A DNA stretch of 64,000 nt from Kalaharituber pfeilii (GCA_015179045.1 WHUZ01000041.1:1-64000); one strand, 5' to 3'; shown: positions 22,895 to 35,252, counted from the stretch's first letter. Notes: generated by a model not told the origin, from the letters alone. A program made the numbers and translations.

Positions 22895-23263
22895 TTGCCG
22901 CTCAAAAGGCTTCCCAGCCCAAAACAGTACCTTCCATATTCAGGCCAGTTTTGGATACAAGATGTGCACGCTACCCGTATTCGTGTTCGCTACTCGCCTG
23001 CAACCGGATTCCCCACAACCTACCACGATTGGGCAGGAGCAGTATATTATAAGTTTATGGATGCAATGGCCATTGACAACACCCTGAAAATGCTAATCAA
23101 TTTCCAAACAACTCCTCTAACGGCGCTGATGGGACCTAGTAACCACGTGAATCCTGGTAACATTCAGCTCGGCCAGTTCCTCGGGCGAGTTCGTTGCCTC
23201 AATTTGTATCATACTTTGCATCTTGAACTAACGACAAACTACATACTACCTGAACAAAATTAA
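22895..23263 (+). CDS. hypothetical 122-aa ORF
   Basis: Uninterrupted 122-codon frame in a repeat-free stretch (22764-23569). Composition looks protein-like (Trp, Tyr, His spread evenly), but no domain, signal peptide or intron was recognised. It could be an exon of an unfound gene or chance. Confidence 0.3.
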   Translation: MPLKRLPSPKQYLPYSGQFWIQDVHATRIRVRYSPATGFPTTYHDWAGAVYYKFMDAMAIDNTLKMLINFQTTPLTALMGPSNHVNPGNIQLGQFLGRVRCLNLYHTLHLELTTNYILPEQN

Positions 23264-23569
23264 TCGCCGCCTCGCTCACTATACAATATCACGAAAATTG
23301 TACGGAGTGTATGCACTGCATTAGGCAACATACAGTGATTAGGATGCAGGGATCGAACTAGAAGTGGACTTACTAACCCAGTATTGCTAGCACATGAATT
23401 TGATTGATACTCTCAAATGCAATCTTTTCGTATTGCCTATACAAAGGTAAATACCCTGAATGTACTTTTCCATTATTACATAGTGGGCAGGGTGCCGAAT
23501 ACTTTTGTCTAGGTACTGTACACTAAGTATAAAGATTGCACATTATTTATTGCCCATCTAACCACAAAT

Positions 23570-25700
23570 TTTGTTTTTTTATATATCATTAATCACATGC
23601 CGCCCTATGGGCTATGGCTATTTAGTTACATATGAAATAAATAGGAAGACATGAATGAATAACAGGGTGAGTGCCCACAGTCCCATTAGTGAGGTGGGTG
23701 AAAACAAACAGGTTTTTGCCCGTGGCTATCAGTGTTACAGGCGGAAGGAGGTGGAAAGAAAAGGTGCGAGCGACAAGAAACCTATCAAATTCTCCGTCCT
23801 TCGTCCCATTCATACTCATAAGTCCCAGGTCGCCGTACGCAGGATTAAGAAGATCGCACGAGGACACCCGACGCCAGACGGAGCGACACAAACAGTCAGG
23901 AGAGCATGGGAGGCCAGATCAACACGAGGAGACAGGGACGTGCCGTAATGTGACTCAAAGGACACAAGGGACTACCTGGTAACACGGAAGCGGACAAAGC
24001 AGCCAACTCGGCACATGCTTCAATACCAAGACGAGATCGTTACGGAACCCGGAATAAGACAAGCAGCAAAGGCCCAGAGGGTGGAGGAGAGGAGCCGCCT
24101 GGGACTGAGCTGCACAACGCTACAACGTCTGGGACACCACGTGAGCATACTGTCCGGACTCCTGGGGGCAAAGGCCTGCGAGCCTGGAAATTCAAACTAG
24201 GAAAAGCCGACGGTCCGGAATGCAGGTGGTGCGGGGAACAGGAGGAGACGACGGGAACAGGAGGAGACGACGGCGCACCTACTGGAAGAATGCAGGTCCT
24301 GGAAGAGATTCTGGCCAGGGGGCAGAGACGACATCAACACACCCCCGAAGGGCACTAACAACGACAAGGACCCCCTCATGACACTGATGAGTCGGATGAC
24401 GTTTCCTTGACCCTATAATCACTCTGGTAATGGACAGACGGAGGACGGAGGCCTATACATTTCTTGGTCTATTCCAATTTCTGCCTCTTTTCAGTTTTTA
24501 TTCCTTTTCATGTATCTAAATCGCCATAGCCCTTAGGGCGGCACGCGAGTAATGACATATTAAAAAAAAAAACAAAAAAAACAAAAAAATCGCAAGACTT
24601 CAGCCATTTTCCTCCCAATCTCACTCTTCCCCGTGTGGGCTCGGTGAGTTCCGCCAGGTAGAGCATGATCGAGCCTGTGAGCTTTCCCTCCTTGACGAGA
24701 GTCTCCTTCTTTCTCAGCCACCGAATTCCGACAGTCTGTCCCAGCTCCCTGTTAGTAGTTTCCAACCATTTGCATACATTCCCCAAATCCTTTCTCAGGG
24801 GTATACCGTGCACCACGATGCCGAACTTTGTGGTGGTATTGGTTGTTGGAGGGGTTCCGGGGGGTGCGGCTGTCGCCTTGTCGTTTCTTTGCTCCGGGCG
24901 CCGGGGGGCGGGGAGCCTGGGTGTGTTCGGTGGGGGGGTTGTGGTTGGGGCGCTGGATGTGTCGGAGGGGGGGGTTTTTGCGCCTTCGTGCCCTGTGCTG
25001 TGTGCGGTTGGGGGAGGTGGGTTGCCCGGGGTACCGGATTTCGCGATTTTCTCGGCGTCGGGGTCTTCTCCGTGGACAGCTCTTCCGAGCTCTGGGCTGT
25101 GATGGTGCGGACTTCCGTGTCAGGCTGCACTAGTACCGTGTCTATGTTGGTGATGGGGTTGAGCCCCAGTGTGTCGGATGGCGGGGGAGGGGAGGGAGCG
25201 GCAAGCCAGTTTTGGAGGGATCCTTCCGGCCCGCTTCCGTGAGCTAGCAAAGTGGAGTCTCCATCCCATCTGATCGATAGGGTTGATCCTGGCATTGGGC
25301 ACCCGTCTTTCCCTGACTTGAGCTTCCACAGCGATGCCAGTATCATGCACCATCAGAAGCCCAACCGTCCCCGCATTGTCTCCAGCACAACATCCCAGTC
25401 TAGTATCTCCTGCGTGGGGGTGGGGCTCGGGGGGTGTCCTTCCTGGGTGGGGGCGGGGGCGTGGGGTGTCCTCCGCGGGCGGGGAGTCTGTCTTCTTCGT
25501 CCCTTTTGGCATTTTCTATTGGTGGGCGGCTGGTTTTTGGGGCCTCCTATTGGCTCTTGGCGCCGAGTTGATGTGTTGAGAATTTCCTCGAAGCTCTACC
25601 CCAAGGGGGGTTTTGGGGGAGTGGGTATTTTGAAACGAAAATTAGATCAAACGACTTAGCGCGCTGAGAGTTTCGTCGGTGGGAGCGTTGTGGTTGTGGA
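23570..25700 (-). mobile_element. ORF1-only retroelement, long subfamily (copy 3), split by a LINE
   Basis: Right to left: 5' UTR with GGGTATTTTG...GCGCGCTGAGAG (about 25620-25670, shared with the copy at 37-38 kb); ATG at 25512 (MPKGTKKTDSPP); region MILASLWKLKSGKDG; Pro-rich linker; HGIPLRKDLGNV...GIRWLRKKETL...VRLGGKWLKSC ending near 24600; then a plus-strand LINE (about 23820-24590); then the rest of the 3' UTR, F1 hairpin and tail (23575-23640). Frameshifts break the ORF. Confidence 0.72.
23820..24590 (+). pseudogene. F1-family LINE ORF2 3' fragment inserted in the ORF1-only element
   Basis: Plus-strand post-RNase H stretch (QDEIVTEPGIRQAAKAQR..., about 24018-24190) and Cys knuckle (CRWCGEQEE, about 24222-24250). 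F1 hairpin (24522-24550) and A-rich tail end at 24589. The sequence on either side is contiguous in the related copy at 37.3 kb, proving insertion. Possible diverged duplication TCATAAGTC/TCGCAAGAC. Confidence 0.7.
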
Positions 25701-26768
25701 GTCGCTTCCAAACGGTTGTCCTGTTGTTGTGGTTGTTGTCGGTGTCTCACCACAACTGCCTGGGCCACAAGGTTCTGAAACACGCCGACATCGGATCTTT
25801 TAAAGCTGCAGTCTGGATGGCGACATGTGCTGCTCATTGAGTCGATTGTTTCAATCGCAATGTGCAACGTTGCCGAGAATCAAAGTGGGATGCCTCAGTC
25901 GTGCCAGGTACAGTAGGAAATGCCACCCGCAGATGCATGGGCAGTCCTCTACATATTATGAACTCGGAGTTTCCGAAGCATTGAGATAAGATTGCCTTGG
26001 CCCGTTTTCGAATTTAACAGGCTATTTCCATGGATCTACGACAGGGTGAAGCTGCATAAAGAACAGCCCTGAGCAGGTTGATGACGCGACACGACATGAT
26101 GCATGGTATGAATCGAATTCCATTTCACAGGACATCTTGTGGCAAGGCGAGTCTAAAATAAACTAGCTGCATTATTAATCCACTGGATTATGCCATTAAT
26201 AAGCTTTGCAATATGTACTTTCGTTTTTTATCAATAACGCTTTGAAAGATGTTGTCATGTCTGCCGGAGAACCGTGATAATCTAGCACCTAAGCAGCTAG
26301 CCGCAGTGACTCCCCTTCCGACGGCACAGTACTAGTATCATATGCCACATAAATTTCTGACACGGAATGAATTTGTTTGATTACTGATGGCCGTTTCTAA
26401 AAGTGCTAACGCAGGACCATCTTGATCGAAGAACTACACCTTCGCTCGTAGCGGTACTACAAGGACGAGTTTGTAGTGCAGCCGCAAAGAAGTCACTATT
26501 TGTGAGTAAAGTTGGTGAGGGTTTATTTCCTTTGTTTTGTGCGGACCAAAGAAAGTCAACATAACACATGGTGAACCTATCCCTTAGCCATGTAAGTGAT
26601 CAAACAATACTACGTCCAACCGTAATTAGTATACGACGAACGCTTGATCAAAGCATCTCTCTTTAGGTTATTTCATATGCATCAGAGCACGGCTATTATT
26701 TGCTCCAAAACCCTCCTTCAGGAATCCTTCCTCTTTTTCGGCGACTCAATTATGCAGCTGCTGAATTA
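25700..26768. other. intergenic, no supported gene
   Basis: Only short frames were seen, including a minus-strand one with CRHPDCSFKRSD (about 25840-25800) overlapping the end of the retroelement. No repeat boundary was identified to 26768. Confidence 0.35.
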
Positions 26769-26778
26769 ATAAAGCGCT

Positions 26779-26837
26779 CTTTTTTTTTTTTTTTCTTAAT
26801 CAATACTCGCATGCCGCCCTACGGGCTATGGAGAGGG
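26779..26837 (-). mobile_element. F1 tail-only retroposon (59 bp)
   Basis: 10-bp duplication ATAAAGCGCT (26769-26778, 26838-26847). F1 hairpin plus poly(A) of about 16. Confidence 0.88.
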
Positions 26838-26967
26838 ATAAAGCGCTTGTTTTTTGTATCTGACAACAAGGCGAAGCGCACCATCGGCGAACTACGGACT
26901 CTCAGCCCTTCATCCTTTCAGGTTAGGTCTTTTGCCATCTAGTGTGCTTACTAGCAATATGGACTTG

Positions 26968-27230
26968 TTTTTTTTTTTTTTTTTTTTTTTAATATCATTA
27001 ATCGCATGCCGCCCTATGGGCTATGGCGATGTTTTACGGTACATAGTTATGATGAAACATACTAATGGAATAGATGATGGAATAATAAGTAGGACATAAG
27101 TAAAAAATTTAAAAATGGTGCCCGTTCCCAATTTCCCTCACCCAATCTAGGATTCCAGTAGTCCGTCTCTGTCTTCATCTGGCCCGTTCGCGTCATTGAG
27201 CCCAGTTCCTCTTGGAGCAGACAAGGTAGC
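26968..27230 (-). mobile_element. F1 retroelement 3' fragment
   Basis: Poly(A) (26968-26990), F1 hairpin (26999-27030) and about 200 bp of 3' UTR-like sequence. The 5' boundary and target duplication were not found. Confidence 0.6.
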
Positions 27231-27241
27231 TCAGGATCCTA

Positions 27242-27838
27242 CTACATAACTGCACATGTTGATGTTACACCGGTGATACCTACATTCTGTTTTGGAAGTC
27301 TTGTCCGCCTTGCCAATGTATTAATATAACCGTGCTCGAGTACACTATACCCAGTTGTCGTGAATGCGGCTGAGCCGTGCAATGGACAAACTGAGCAGAC
27401 TATCATTGGTGCAGCCATTGTAATCATCGCCAAGATCTGTGTAATAATTCAGGGGAATAGATGAAGAGCCGTAGCACAGCGGGCACGGCTACGCGATCCA
27501 GCCGAGATCAAGCCGAGATCATGAATCACAACCGCGCCAGGGTTACAACGGTTAAATACAAGAATGAGGAGCCATCCAATTTTTGTCAAGGGTATTCGAA
27601 TTCGTGGATCCTTGCATACCGGCAGTTGAACATTTTGCGCTTTGCAATTGAAACTCTGTTATCCTTCTGGTGAGCATTGGTCCAACGTATAGGGAGCGGA
27701 TACTTACTATGAACTCGGTAAGTATCGCAAGCTGCGTCAATCCACAGGTTATTAGAGACACCAAGTGAAGCCACCAATTCCGGTGGGCCGGCATCGGACA
27801 TCTCCTCAGCACCTGTGCATCTGGATTCGCCGACGGAA
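27242..27838 (-). pseudogene. fragment of a small membrane protein gene, cut by a retroelement
   Basis: Minus-strand frame running from the retroelement junction includes PSANPDAQVLRRCPMPAHRNWW and a hydrophobic stretch (LHLVSLITCGLTQLAILTEFI), then a strong GTAAGT donor (about 27709). A second exon after a TTACACAG acceptor (about 27434) continues ILAMITMAAPMIVC... to a stop at 27242. The open frame continues across the insertion into sequence upstream of 28531. No family recognised. Either a live gene with a retroelement in an intron or, more likely, a broken one. Confidence 0.4.
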
Positions 27839-27861
27839 CAGGAGTGGGTCCAGTGCCACGA

Positions 27862-28508
27862 AAATTTTTTTTTATTTTTTTTTTTTTTTTTCATATCAAT
27901 ACTCGCATGCCGCCTTATGGGCTATGGCGAGGTTTTATTTAAAGTAAAAGAAGAATAACAAATAAATAAATACATGTGGTGCCCGCGGTACTCATACATG
28001 ATGCGGGTTGAACGTCAACACGGGAGCCAGTATGTTCGTCCTACTTCCGTCTCCTGTCCCATTCATACTGGTCCGCTCTCAGCCATCGTCCTCCCTCTCC
28101 CAACCTCGGTAGTTTTCTCCAAATATACTATCGCTGAACTGGTTTTCTTTCCTTCGTCAACCAGTGTGCTCTCCTTCCTCAGCCAGCGGATCCCTGCTAT
28201 CTTGCCTAGGTCCTTGTTGTCTGCCTCCCAACCATTTTCGGACCTTCCCTAAGTCCTTGCTCAGGGCAATTCCATGTACGACGATGCCGGCTTTGGAGGT
28301 GGTGGTGGCATCGGGGGTGGTTGGTGAGGAGGAGGTCTTGCTCTTGGGGCGGGGGAGGGAGGGGCGGTGGGGAGACGGTCCTTCGGCATGTCTGATTGGG
28401 TGTTGACGCCGATCAGGGTGTTCTTTATTGGTTCTTGGCGCGAGGCTGAGTGAGTAGATGTGTTGACAACGGGGTTGATGAGCTCCCCTTGGGGGAAATT
28501 TGTGGTGT
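27862..28508 (-). mobile_element. full-length ORF1-only retroelement, short subfamily (copy 4)
   Basis: A 23-bp duplication beginning CAGGAGTGGG and ending GTGCCACGA (27839-27861, 28509-28531) gives exact limits and a length of 647 bp. Minus strand: a leader resembling the 5' region of copy 3 near 25560-25620; ATG near 28390 (MPKDRLPTAPP); short Pro-rich part; frame-shifted HGIALSKDLGKV block; F1 hairpin (27900-27930); poly(A). With copy 1 (689 bp) it suggests a unit size of about 0.65-0.7 kb. Confidence 0.85.
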
Positions 28509-28639
28509 CAGGAGTGGGTCCAGTGCCACGATATTGACGAATTTGATTGCGGGAGCTGTTGCAGTGAGTACTTGTTTTTGTTTTTTGCTTTCCTCTGATG
28601 ATGGATCGGTGCGGTATCTACCTTTGCGCATGTATTGTT

Positions 28640-29035
28640 CCTCTCTGCCTTGTGCTAGGGTTATGGCGGCTCGAACGCCTGAAAATTTGTGACACGTGGA
28701 TTGTTAGGCTCGGTGGAACATCAATTTATTAGTATCTTCATCACAGAGAATTAATGCCTAACCATGGAATTTTTGTTGTCGGATAGCCCTGTCAGCACTA
28801 GTGGTGGAGTGGTGGATTAATTAAGCACTCGAACCTCGACGCGACCCGTCCAATTTTCTCTGCTTGTTCGTCCTTGTGTTTGTCGCGTTCTTGTTTGCCT
28901 TTATTTTCAGCATCGATGATTTTTGGTGTATAATCTTATATCCTTTGTTTCTTGTTGCAGATACCACATTAATACCTTACTCTGCTCGCGAGCGCTCTCA
29001 TAGGCTACGACGACCACAGCAGCACCGACTCCGAG
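28640..29035 (+). promoter_or_regulatory. 5' flank of the NLR-type gene
   Basis: Mixed-composition leader. A possible 5' UTR intron acceptor (TTGTTTCTTGTTGCAG, ending about 28961) precedes the start codon. No TATA box can be assigned with confidence. Confidence 0.3.
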
Positions 29036-32000
29036 ATGGAAGTGGTTGGTTTTGCCTTCGGCGTGGTGGGCCTCGCGGGTCCGTTCTCCAAGGCCTGCAT
29101 CAGTGGCTATGAGCTTTTGCGTGGTGCCGCCACCACCGCCGAAGACGCCGCGGATTTCCGTTTGCGAGTTGACACGGAGATGGGTTTGCTAAATTTGTGG
29201 ATAAAGCACTGGGTTAACCAACACAACGGGCGTATTAGGGGGAGTGCTCAGATCGGGGAGCAGGTCTGTGTGCTCGCCGTGGATATTTTGGCGAAAATCG
29301 GGACCCTCTTGTTGGATGCGGGTAAGTTGCAGGCAAAGTATGGGATCCAGGTGAGGTCGGGGACTGGGTTGCTGCAAGGGGAGATTCAGAGGGTAGGCAC
29401 CGGACTGGGAGGAGAAATTAAGAGGGTTGGCACGGGAACATCGATGTCGGCGGGTTCGGAGAGAACGATTGTGGAGAAAGGAAGTAGGATAGGTTTAAGT
29501 GGGTTGGAGGTATTGAACGAGGATGACGGCCAGGGGAAGTCGAAAGAAACTGTCAATCAACGACTCATTATGTCCCGAAGGTCCTCCGTGACGCTAATTC
29601 AGAACGGTGCGACACTCCCCTCAGAAGCGCCTGTACCAAGCCACTCTACATCGAAAAAGGAAAGCAGAATTCGGCGATGGCTACGCAAGGCTGGGTTCAT
29701 TAAATCGAAACCGCAATCCGCAAAAGTATTAATGCAACAAGGGACAATGAATGAAACTGCCTTTACTGCAATCGCAAACCCGGCCCAAGTCACAGATAAA
29801 GATGCTTCTCTGCAGGCCACCACCCCCGGGGGGTGCCTTCGCCCTTGGATGTCAAAAGCACCACTAAGCACGCGGGAGCCGTCCAAACACCGAGATTGAG
29901 CGAGCTAGACCTGTCAACGGCGCCTATGGAGGAAGTGTTGGCGACATTAGAATCGACAAAAGCGGAAGTCGAGGCCAACCTGACGCAGGTGCGGAGGTTA
30001 AAATGGACGATGTTGGATAAGGATAAGGCAATTCAATTGGCTGATGAGCTGAAAGCATGGAATGAACGATTGTTTGCCCTACTTCCACCGAGACGGCTCG
30101 ATCCCCGAGGTAGGCACGCAAGATCAGAAGAACATGCCATTTGAACCCCAGACATGACTGATGAATTGATGCAGGACCAAAGAGAAATAGACACTACATA
30201 GTTCCTCAGCGAGCAAGCCCAATATTTACCGGACGTGCGACTGCTCTCAGTCTACTTGAAGAGGCCTTCTTCGGCCCAGAACATGATGGTGACGGCGAGA
30301 CAGAAGACGACGAGGAACTTGAAAGACAGCGGAGGGCAGTCCTCTATGGCCTTGGTGGTGCTGGGAAAACTCAAATCGCACTCAAGTTTGCCGAAGACTA
30401 TCGGGATCGGTTCGATTCTATTTTCTGGGTTAATTGCAGCAGTACAGTTGCCATTGAAGAAGGGTTCAGGGAGATAACTGGTATTTTGCGGTTGCCGGTG
30501 GGAACTGCTAGTAACCCGGTTTCGGCAGTGAAGAACAGACTTGCGCAACTGAGAGAGAAAAATTGGCTTCTGATTTTTGACAACGCAGACGACATCCAGT
30601 TGGCGCCGTATCTACCGCAAGGGAATCATGGCAATATTTTGATTACGAGCCGCAATCCACGCGTCAAGCAGTATCTAGGTCTGCTCGACAAGCAACCATA
30701 CCACGTTGACGAAATGTCACCGCAAGAGGCGCAAGAACTGCTATTACGAGCTGCCAGGTTAATTGACGTGGAACAGATGAATCAAGTTGTCACGGTAGAA
30801 ACGCAAGAACATGCGCAGAGGATTGTTAAGACGCTTGGGTATCTTGCGCTGGCAATCGATCAGGCTGGAGCATATATCTCGAACAACGGCACCATCGACA
30901 CATACCTCGATGTCTATGAAAGCTTTAGGGCCGACCTAATGGAAATGAGAGAGTTTGAGGCGTCAGGCTACGCCTATGCTGTATATCAGACTTGGGAAAT
31001 CTCCTTTCAGGCAGTGAAGCAGAAGAATAAGGCGGCGGCGGATTTGTTAGAGGTCTTTGCATACCTTCACCATGAACGGATCCCTCGAAGTTTATTCGAA
31101 GCAGGAAGCGTCGACTTGGGTGAAGACGGGGCTGAATGCTACCCAATACAGCTCGAGGATTTGAAGCGGTTGTTGGCCTTATGTACATCCGTACAAGCTA
31201 CGGGAACCATAGCAGCAGCGCAATGGAGACCTTTTCATTTTGACAACGCGATTAACCAGCTTGTGAGCTACTCCTTAGTTAAGAAGAACGAACCCCCGAT
31301 CGATAAAGACCTGCCACCTACCTTCTCTATCCACCCACTAGTGCATTCCTGGATGCGCGATCGCAAGGCCACTGAGGAAAGCAGGAAAACAGCAGCGCAA
31401 AACAGCACGGTTGCGCTGCTGAGGCAAGCGGCTTTGGCGCCGACAGGCCAGACTGCTTACGCGCTACGTAGCCATCTTCAAACTCACATTGACTCGTGGG
31501 TTTTATCCATCCTTGAGATTGATCCGTTGTCTTCATCTCTTGGACCAACCCAGCGGGCACAGATAAAGACCATTGGGGCCTTCGCTGTGGTATACCATGA
31601 AGTTGGTCGCCTCCAATTAGCCACACGTTTGCGGGAACGTGTTCTCACCTGGTGTACGAAGAACCTAAGTCCACCATCACATCCAGATATTATAAAAGCG
31701 CGGACCGTGCTTGCAGAAACATACCGACGATCGACAGTTCGAATACCACAAGCACAGGTCCTGGACGCTGAAACTGTCGAGCTGCTGATGTCCGCACCTG
31801 AATTTGGGCCTGATCATACCAGTACAATCACAGCAAAACTGAACCTCGCAGCTTCATTGAGCGAAGCTGGAGACCGTCTTGGCGCACTGCTTTTGGAACA
31901 GGAGGTTATAGTTTCCCGCACCCGTGCTTTGGGTCCAGATCACATAGACGTTGCAGTAGCACGGGGAAATCTTGGTGTTTCACTCCTCCGCTTGCGGCGG

Positions 32001-32603
32001 TACCCGTCTGCAGAGGTGGAACTCCGTGCAGCATACAAGCAGCGGTTGGCGATAGTTGGTGAGAAACATCCAGGCACCCTGCTGAGCATGGGGAATTTGG
32101 CTGGGGCGTTACGAGGACAGGGAAGGTTTGAGGAAGCAGGCGAGCTCCTGAGACGTGTCATCGAAATTCGTACAGGCCTGCTAGGTGAGGATCATCAGGA
32201 CGTTGCGCGTGCGAAGTCAAATTATGGGTATACGTTATTCTCGGCAGGGAGGTTAGAGGAGGCAGAAAAGTTGGAGATGGAGGCTGCGAAGGCTCTAGAA
32301 GCGAAACTGGGGCCATATCATGCGTTTACAATGGATGCAATGAGTAATCTGGGTCAGGTGTACTTAAAAATGATGGAGGAGGAAACCCAGCAGGGCACTG
32401 GTACTGAGCTCGCTGTCCTTGAGCTCAGAAATCGTTGGGAAAAGGCACAGAAGACACTGGTGGAGTTGGTCGAGCGGAAGAGGTTTGTGCTGGGGGATAC
32501 CCATACATCGACGAAGGAGGCCGTGAAATTATTGGTGCAGTATTATGGTAGAGTAGGGATGAACAGTGAAGCGTACGAGTTCGAAACCCAATTTGGGTTG
32601 TGA
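29036..32603 (+). CDS. HeLo - NB-ARC - TPR (NLR-type) protein
   Basis: N-terminus MEVVGFAFGVVGLAGPFSKA with the following ~110 residues matches the HeLo domain (HET-s/prion-inhibition N-terminal fold), a membrane-active cell-death domain in fungal incompatibility. A charged linker follows, then NB-ARC: Walker A GLGGAGKT (30348-30371), Walker B WLLIFDNADD (about 30563), sensor GNILITSRNPR (about 30630), GYLALAIDQAGAYI, and an MHD-like IHPLVHSWMRD (about 31330). The C-terminus has about five 42-residue TPRs of kinesin-light-chain type (LGPDHIDVAVARGNLG, GEKHPGTLLSMGNL, GEDHQDVARAKSNYG, etc.). One clear intron is 30110-30174 (GTAGGC donor, TGACTGAT branch, ATGCAG acceptor). The frame also changes at a C5G6 run (29823-29833) with no convincing intron: a one-base indel, so this is either inactivation or an assembly error. 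About 1,165 aa if read through. Confidence 0.85.
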
Positions 32604-33330
32604 TTTATCCCTAGAGAACCATTATTGGTTTTTATATGTCATTCCCCTATTAGTCAATGCATTGTCTGAAAAAATGAAGAAATCAAGCAATTTGTGCGGT
32701 AAAGGCATCGCAATGCCGTGTATCATTCCATCTAACGACCAACCGTGACAGAACCAACGCAGTTGTAACGATGTTTCACCATCTCGTGGGCTTGTTCGGA
32801 CGCTGATTCTTTTTCCCACGTTGTTTTACTAGTAGGATGTGAGTTATGAGACTTGAATGTACTGCCAGCGATGAATCAAACCTGTATTGAGACTCAAGGA
32901 TAATAGCAGTGCATATGAATCCCCAGGGGATCTTGTTGGAAAATGCTTCCAACTGCGTTACACTAGAGATAGAACAGATCTTGAAAATAAGGGCGAAGGA
33001 CAAAGAAGTCAAACGGTTTGTGTATTCAGGCATCAACCCTAACATCGATACTCCGGTCAGGGTTTTTTTTTTGGTCAACTAACCGCGCATACAGGCTCTC
33101 AGCGTAGGGCAGGACCCCTTTATTACGCGGCGACATGTCTGTGACAGCGGATTGTGGGCCGGATCACCCACGTTGGGTGCAGCACTTCAGGTGTGGTCGC
33201 GAAGTAGCTCCAAAAACTCCTTCTGCGGAGGTTGTTGTCGGTGATGTTTTCTTGCGAGTTCTCTGCGTCAGGGTAAGCATCGACCTATCCACTCCATGTA
33301 CGTACCTGGCGTATCCTCGACCCTTCGGTT
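32604..33330. other. intergenic, no gene seen
   Basis: 3' flank of the NLR-type gene. A short poly(T) at about 33062 may be a degenerate tail. No supported coding sequence. Confidence 0.35.
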
Positions 33331-33339
33331 ATCGCCATT

Positions 33340-33672
33340 CTTGATCTGCCTTTCAAGACGGACGGGCCAGAGTGCAGATGGTGCTGAGAAGAGGAAGAAA
33401 CGGCGCCACACATATGGGAAAGGTGCAGGGTGGAGAAGGAAATGGCCGGGAGGATTGGAGGTGATACACAGTCCACCGGAGACAAGGAAAGGGGAGGAGG
33501 ATCCTGTGGTGGAACTCATCGGGTGGATAGAACGCTATTCTTTTCGCTTTGCTCACGGTACTTTATTTTATGCTTCGTTATTTTCTCCTATCGTTCCTTT
33601 GTACGTAATTTTGCGATAACGTATAGGGCGGCACGCGAGTAATGATATTAGAGTGAGAAAAAAAAAAGCCGG
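33340..33672 (+). pseudogene. F1-family LINE ORF2 3' remnant
   Basis: Contains the zinc-knuckle stretch (GPECRWC then stop, GRGRNGATHIWERCR-like, about 33362-33430) in broken frames. A diverged F1 tail (GGGCGGCACGCGAGTAATGA, 33627-33646) and a short A-rich run follow. Confidence 0.6.
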
Positions 33673-34211
33673 AGCTAATGTAGTTAATAAGGGCACCTCT
33701 ACCTCACCTCACGAACTACCCCCTCCGGGAGCTGCTTTGCTCTCTCTACGGTGACAACAGGACATGACGATAGTAGCGACACCAATATGGCAATGAAATG
33801 TGGCGACTACAATGTGGCATCACCTGATCTCCTGTTTCAGCCTCTGTCTTTCGATAATACCGACATGAAGCATTTTAAGTTTCTTGAATTTAGTTTTATA
33901 ATCATTTTTCTTCTATCTTGTAACCCACGTCCGCCACTGCTTTATTGGTTACAGCAGTACATGATGGTGTACATACAGAGCGATGTAGCACTTTCAGATT
34001 CCGCGCCATTGTCGTAACGATCTAGTTTGTTTTTGACCCGGAAATGACGTGCTAGATACAAACAATGTCCCGTAGCACAGCCGACATTGTCCGCCGTGGC
34101 CTAATCACCGTGTTTGGCACGTGGCATAGGCAGTGACTGGCTACATAAGGCCTTAATTATACTCAGAACTTTGGCACCATGTATACCCAATACATGGGTG
34201 GTGTTCAGATG
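33673..34211. other. spacer, nothing recognised
   Basis: Contains an 88-codon plus-strand frame (33751-34017) without recognisable features; considered chance. Confidence 0.3.
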
Positions 34212-34213
34212 TA

Positions 34214-34658
34214 CAGTTACACCTTGCTATACCGGAAGACCAAAATCGATCACTTTCTGTACGGTTCAACCTAGCGTCCGGTATCAAATTTTGCAACGGT
34301 GCCTGCCAGGGGGGTAAAGAACTTACTAAGCCAATTGAGAGATCCGGAGACTGGTATTCCAGCAGGGCATTCTATTTCTCAATCTCCCAAGATCTTACAG
34401 AACTTTGAACATTGAATTCAATATATTGAGAACTTCAATAATACCACTATAACACACAGAAGGTACAAAATAAGTTTCATGGTTGAGACCTTCATCCCAG
34501 TTCAGCTACTTAGTTTTGTATGTAATCTGAATTTAAAAGTCTATAATTTTATTGTCCGGTCCGGTTTAACTTGGTGTCCGGTATAGCTACTGTAATTTTT
34601 TTGTATGTAAATTGCAAAAACCGTCAAGGGTCGTCCCGGTATAGCAAGGGTATAACTG
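34214..34658. mobile_element. pogo-like MITE (445 bp)
   Basis: TA duplications (34212-34213, 34659-34660). Inverted ends are CAGTTACACC-TTGCTATACCGG and its partner (CCGGTATAGCAAGGGTATAACTG, right end). Same TATAGCAAGG-type subterminal units as the 21.7-22.5 kb element. No transposase. Confidence 0.78.
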
Positions 34659-34660
34659 TA

Positions 34661-35252
34661 CTTACAGCCTGACCCAATATTGAGCCGATTTTATTGCGCT
34701 GGCCGGCTGGAGTATCGCTTCGGCAGGGGCAGTCGCTTAGTTTTACTCGGAATTAATACTCTGCTGCACATATGATAATAGGCAACGGAGCAGGAAAACC
34801 TTTCCTGGGACAGCAATAACGTTATCCAATTGGATGAGTACTTGTATGCCAATCTCCCAGCTTCACTATCCCTGCTTTTTCACCGCATTCGGGAAGTTTC
34901 GATCATTTGTCATGATCGCATGACAATGGCGGTATGCGAGCGCAGGGTTAAGATGCAGTGTGGTACGAGTGCATGTGACGGGCCCGTATGCATGAATACT
35001 CCTATACGTATATCCCGGCCGTACTACCGACGGTCACCGGCAGTTCTACCTTACGGTTTGCGAAACGGTCGGTTTGCAACCCATAACATCATCCCAATCA
35101 GGCCATTCTATCCCGCCTTCAAACAATTCAATCCAAAAAGCAAATCAGCCATATTAGAAACTCGAGATTAGAGCTGCTGCCATCCTCTCGCTCTCTGAAC
35201 AAGGGTTCTAATATCATGTAGTTGTTTTTTCTCGTTGATACCGTCCGGGTAC
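34661..35252. other. spacer, nothing recognised
   Basis: A 113-codon plus-strand frame (34830-35171) shows no domain and is probably chance. Confidence 0.3.

Noticed and set aside
24808..25242. Gly/Val-rich plus-strand frames opposite the Pro-rich linker
   Set aside because: Antisense shadows of the retroelement ORF1; G-rich strand bias explains the open frames.
33751..34017. 88-codon plus-strand frame with a hydrophobic segment
   Set aside because: No splice sites, domain or neighbouring exons; length compatible with chance.
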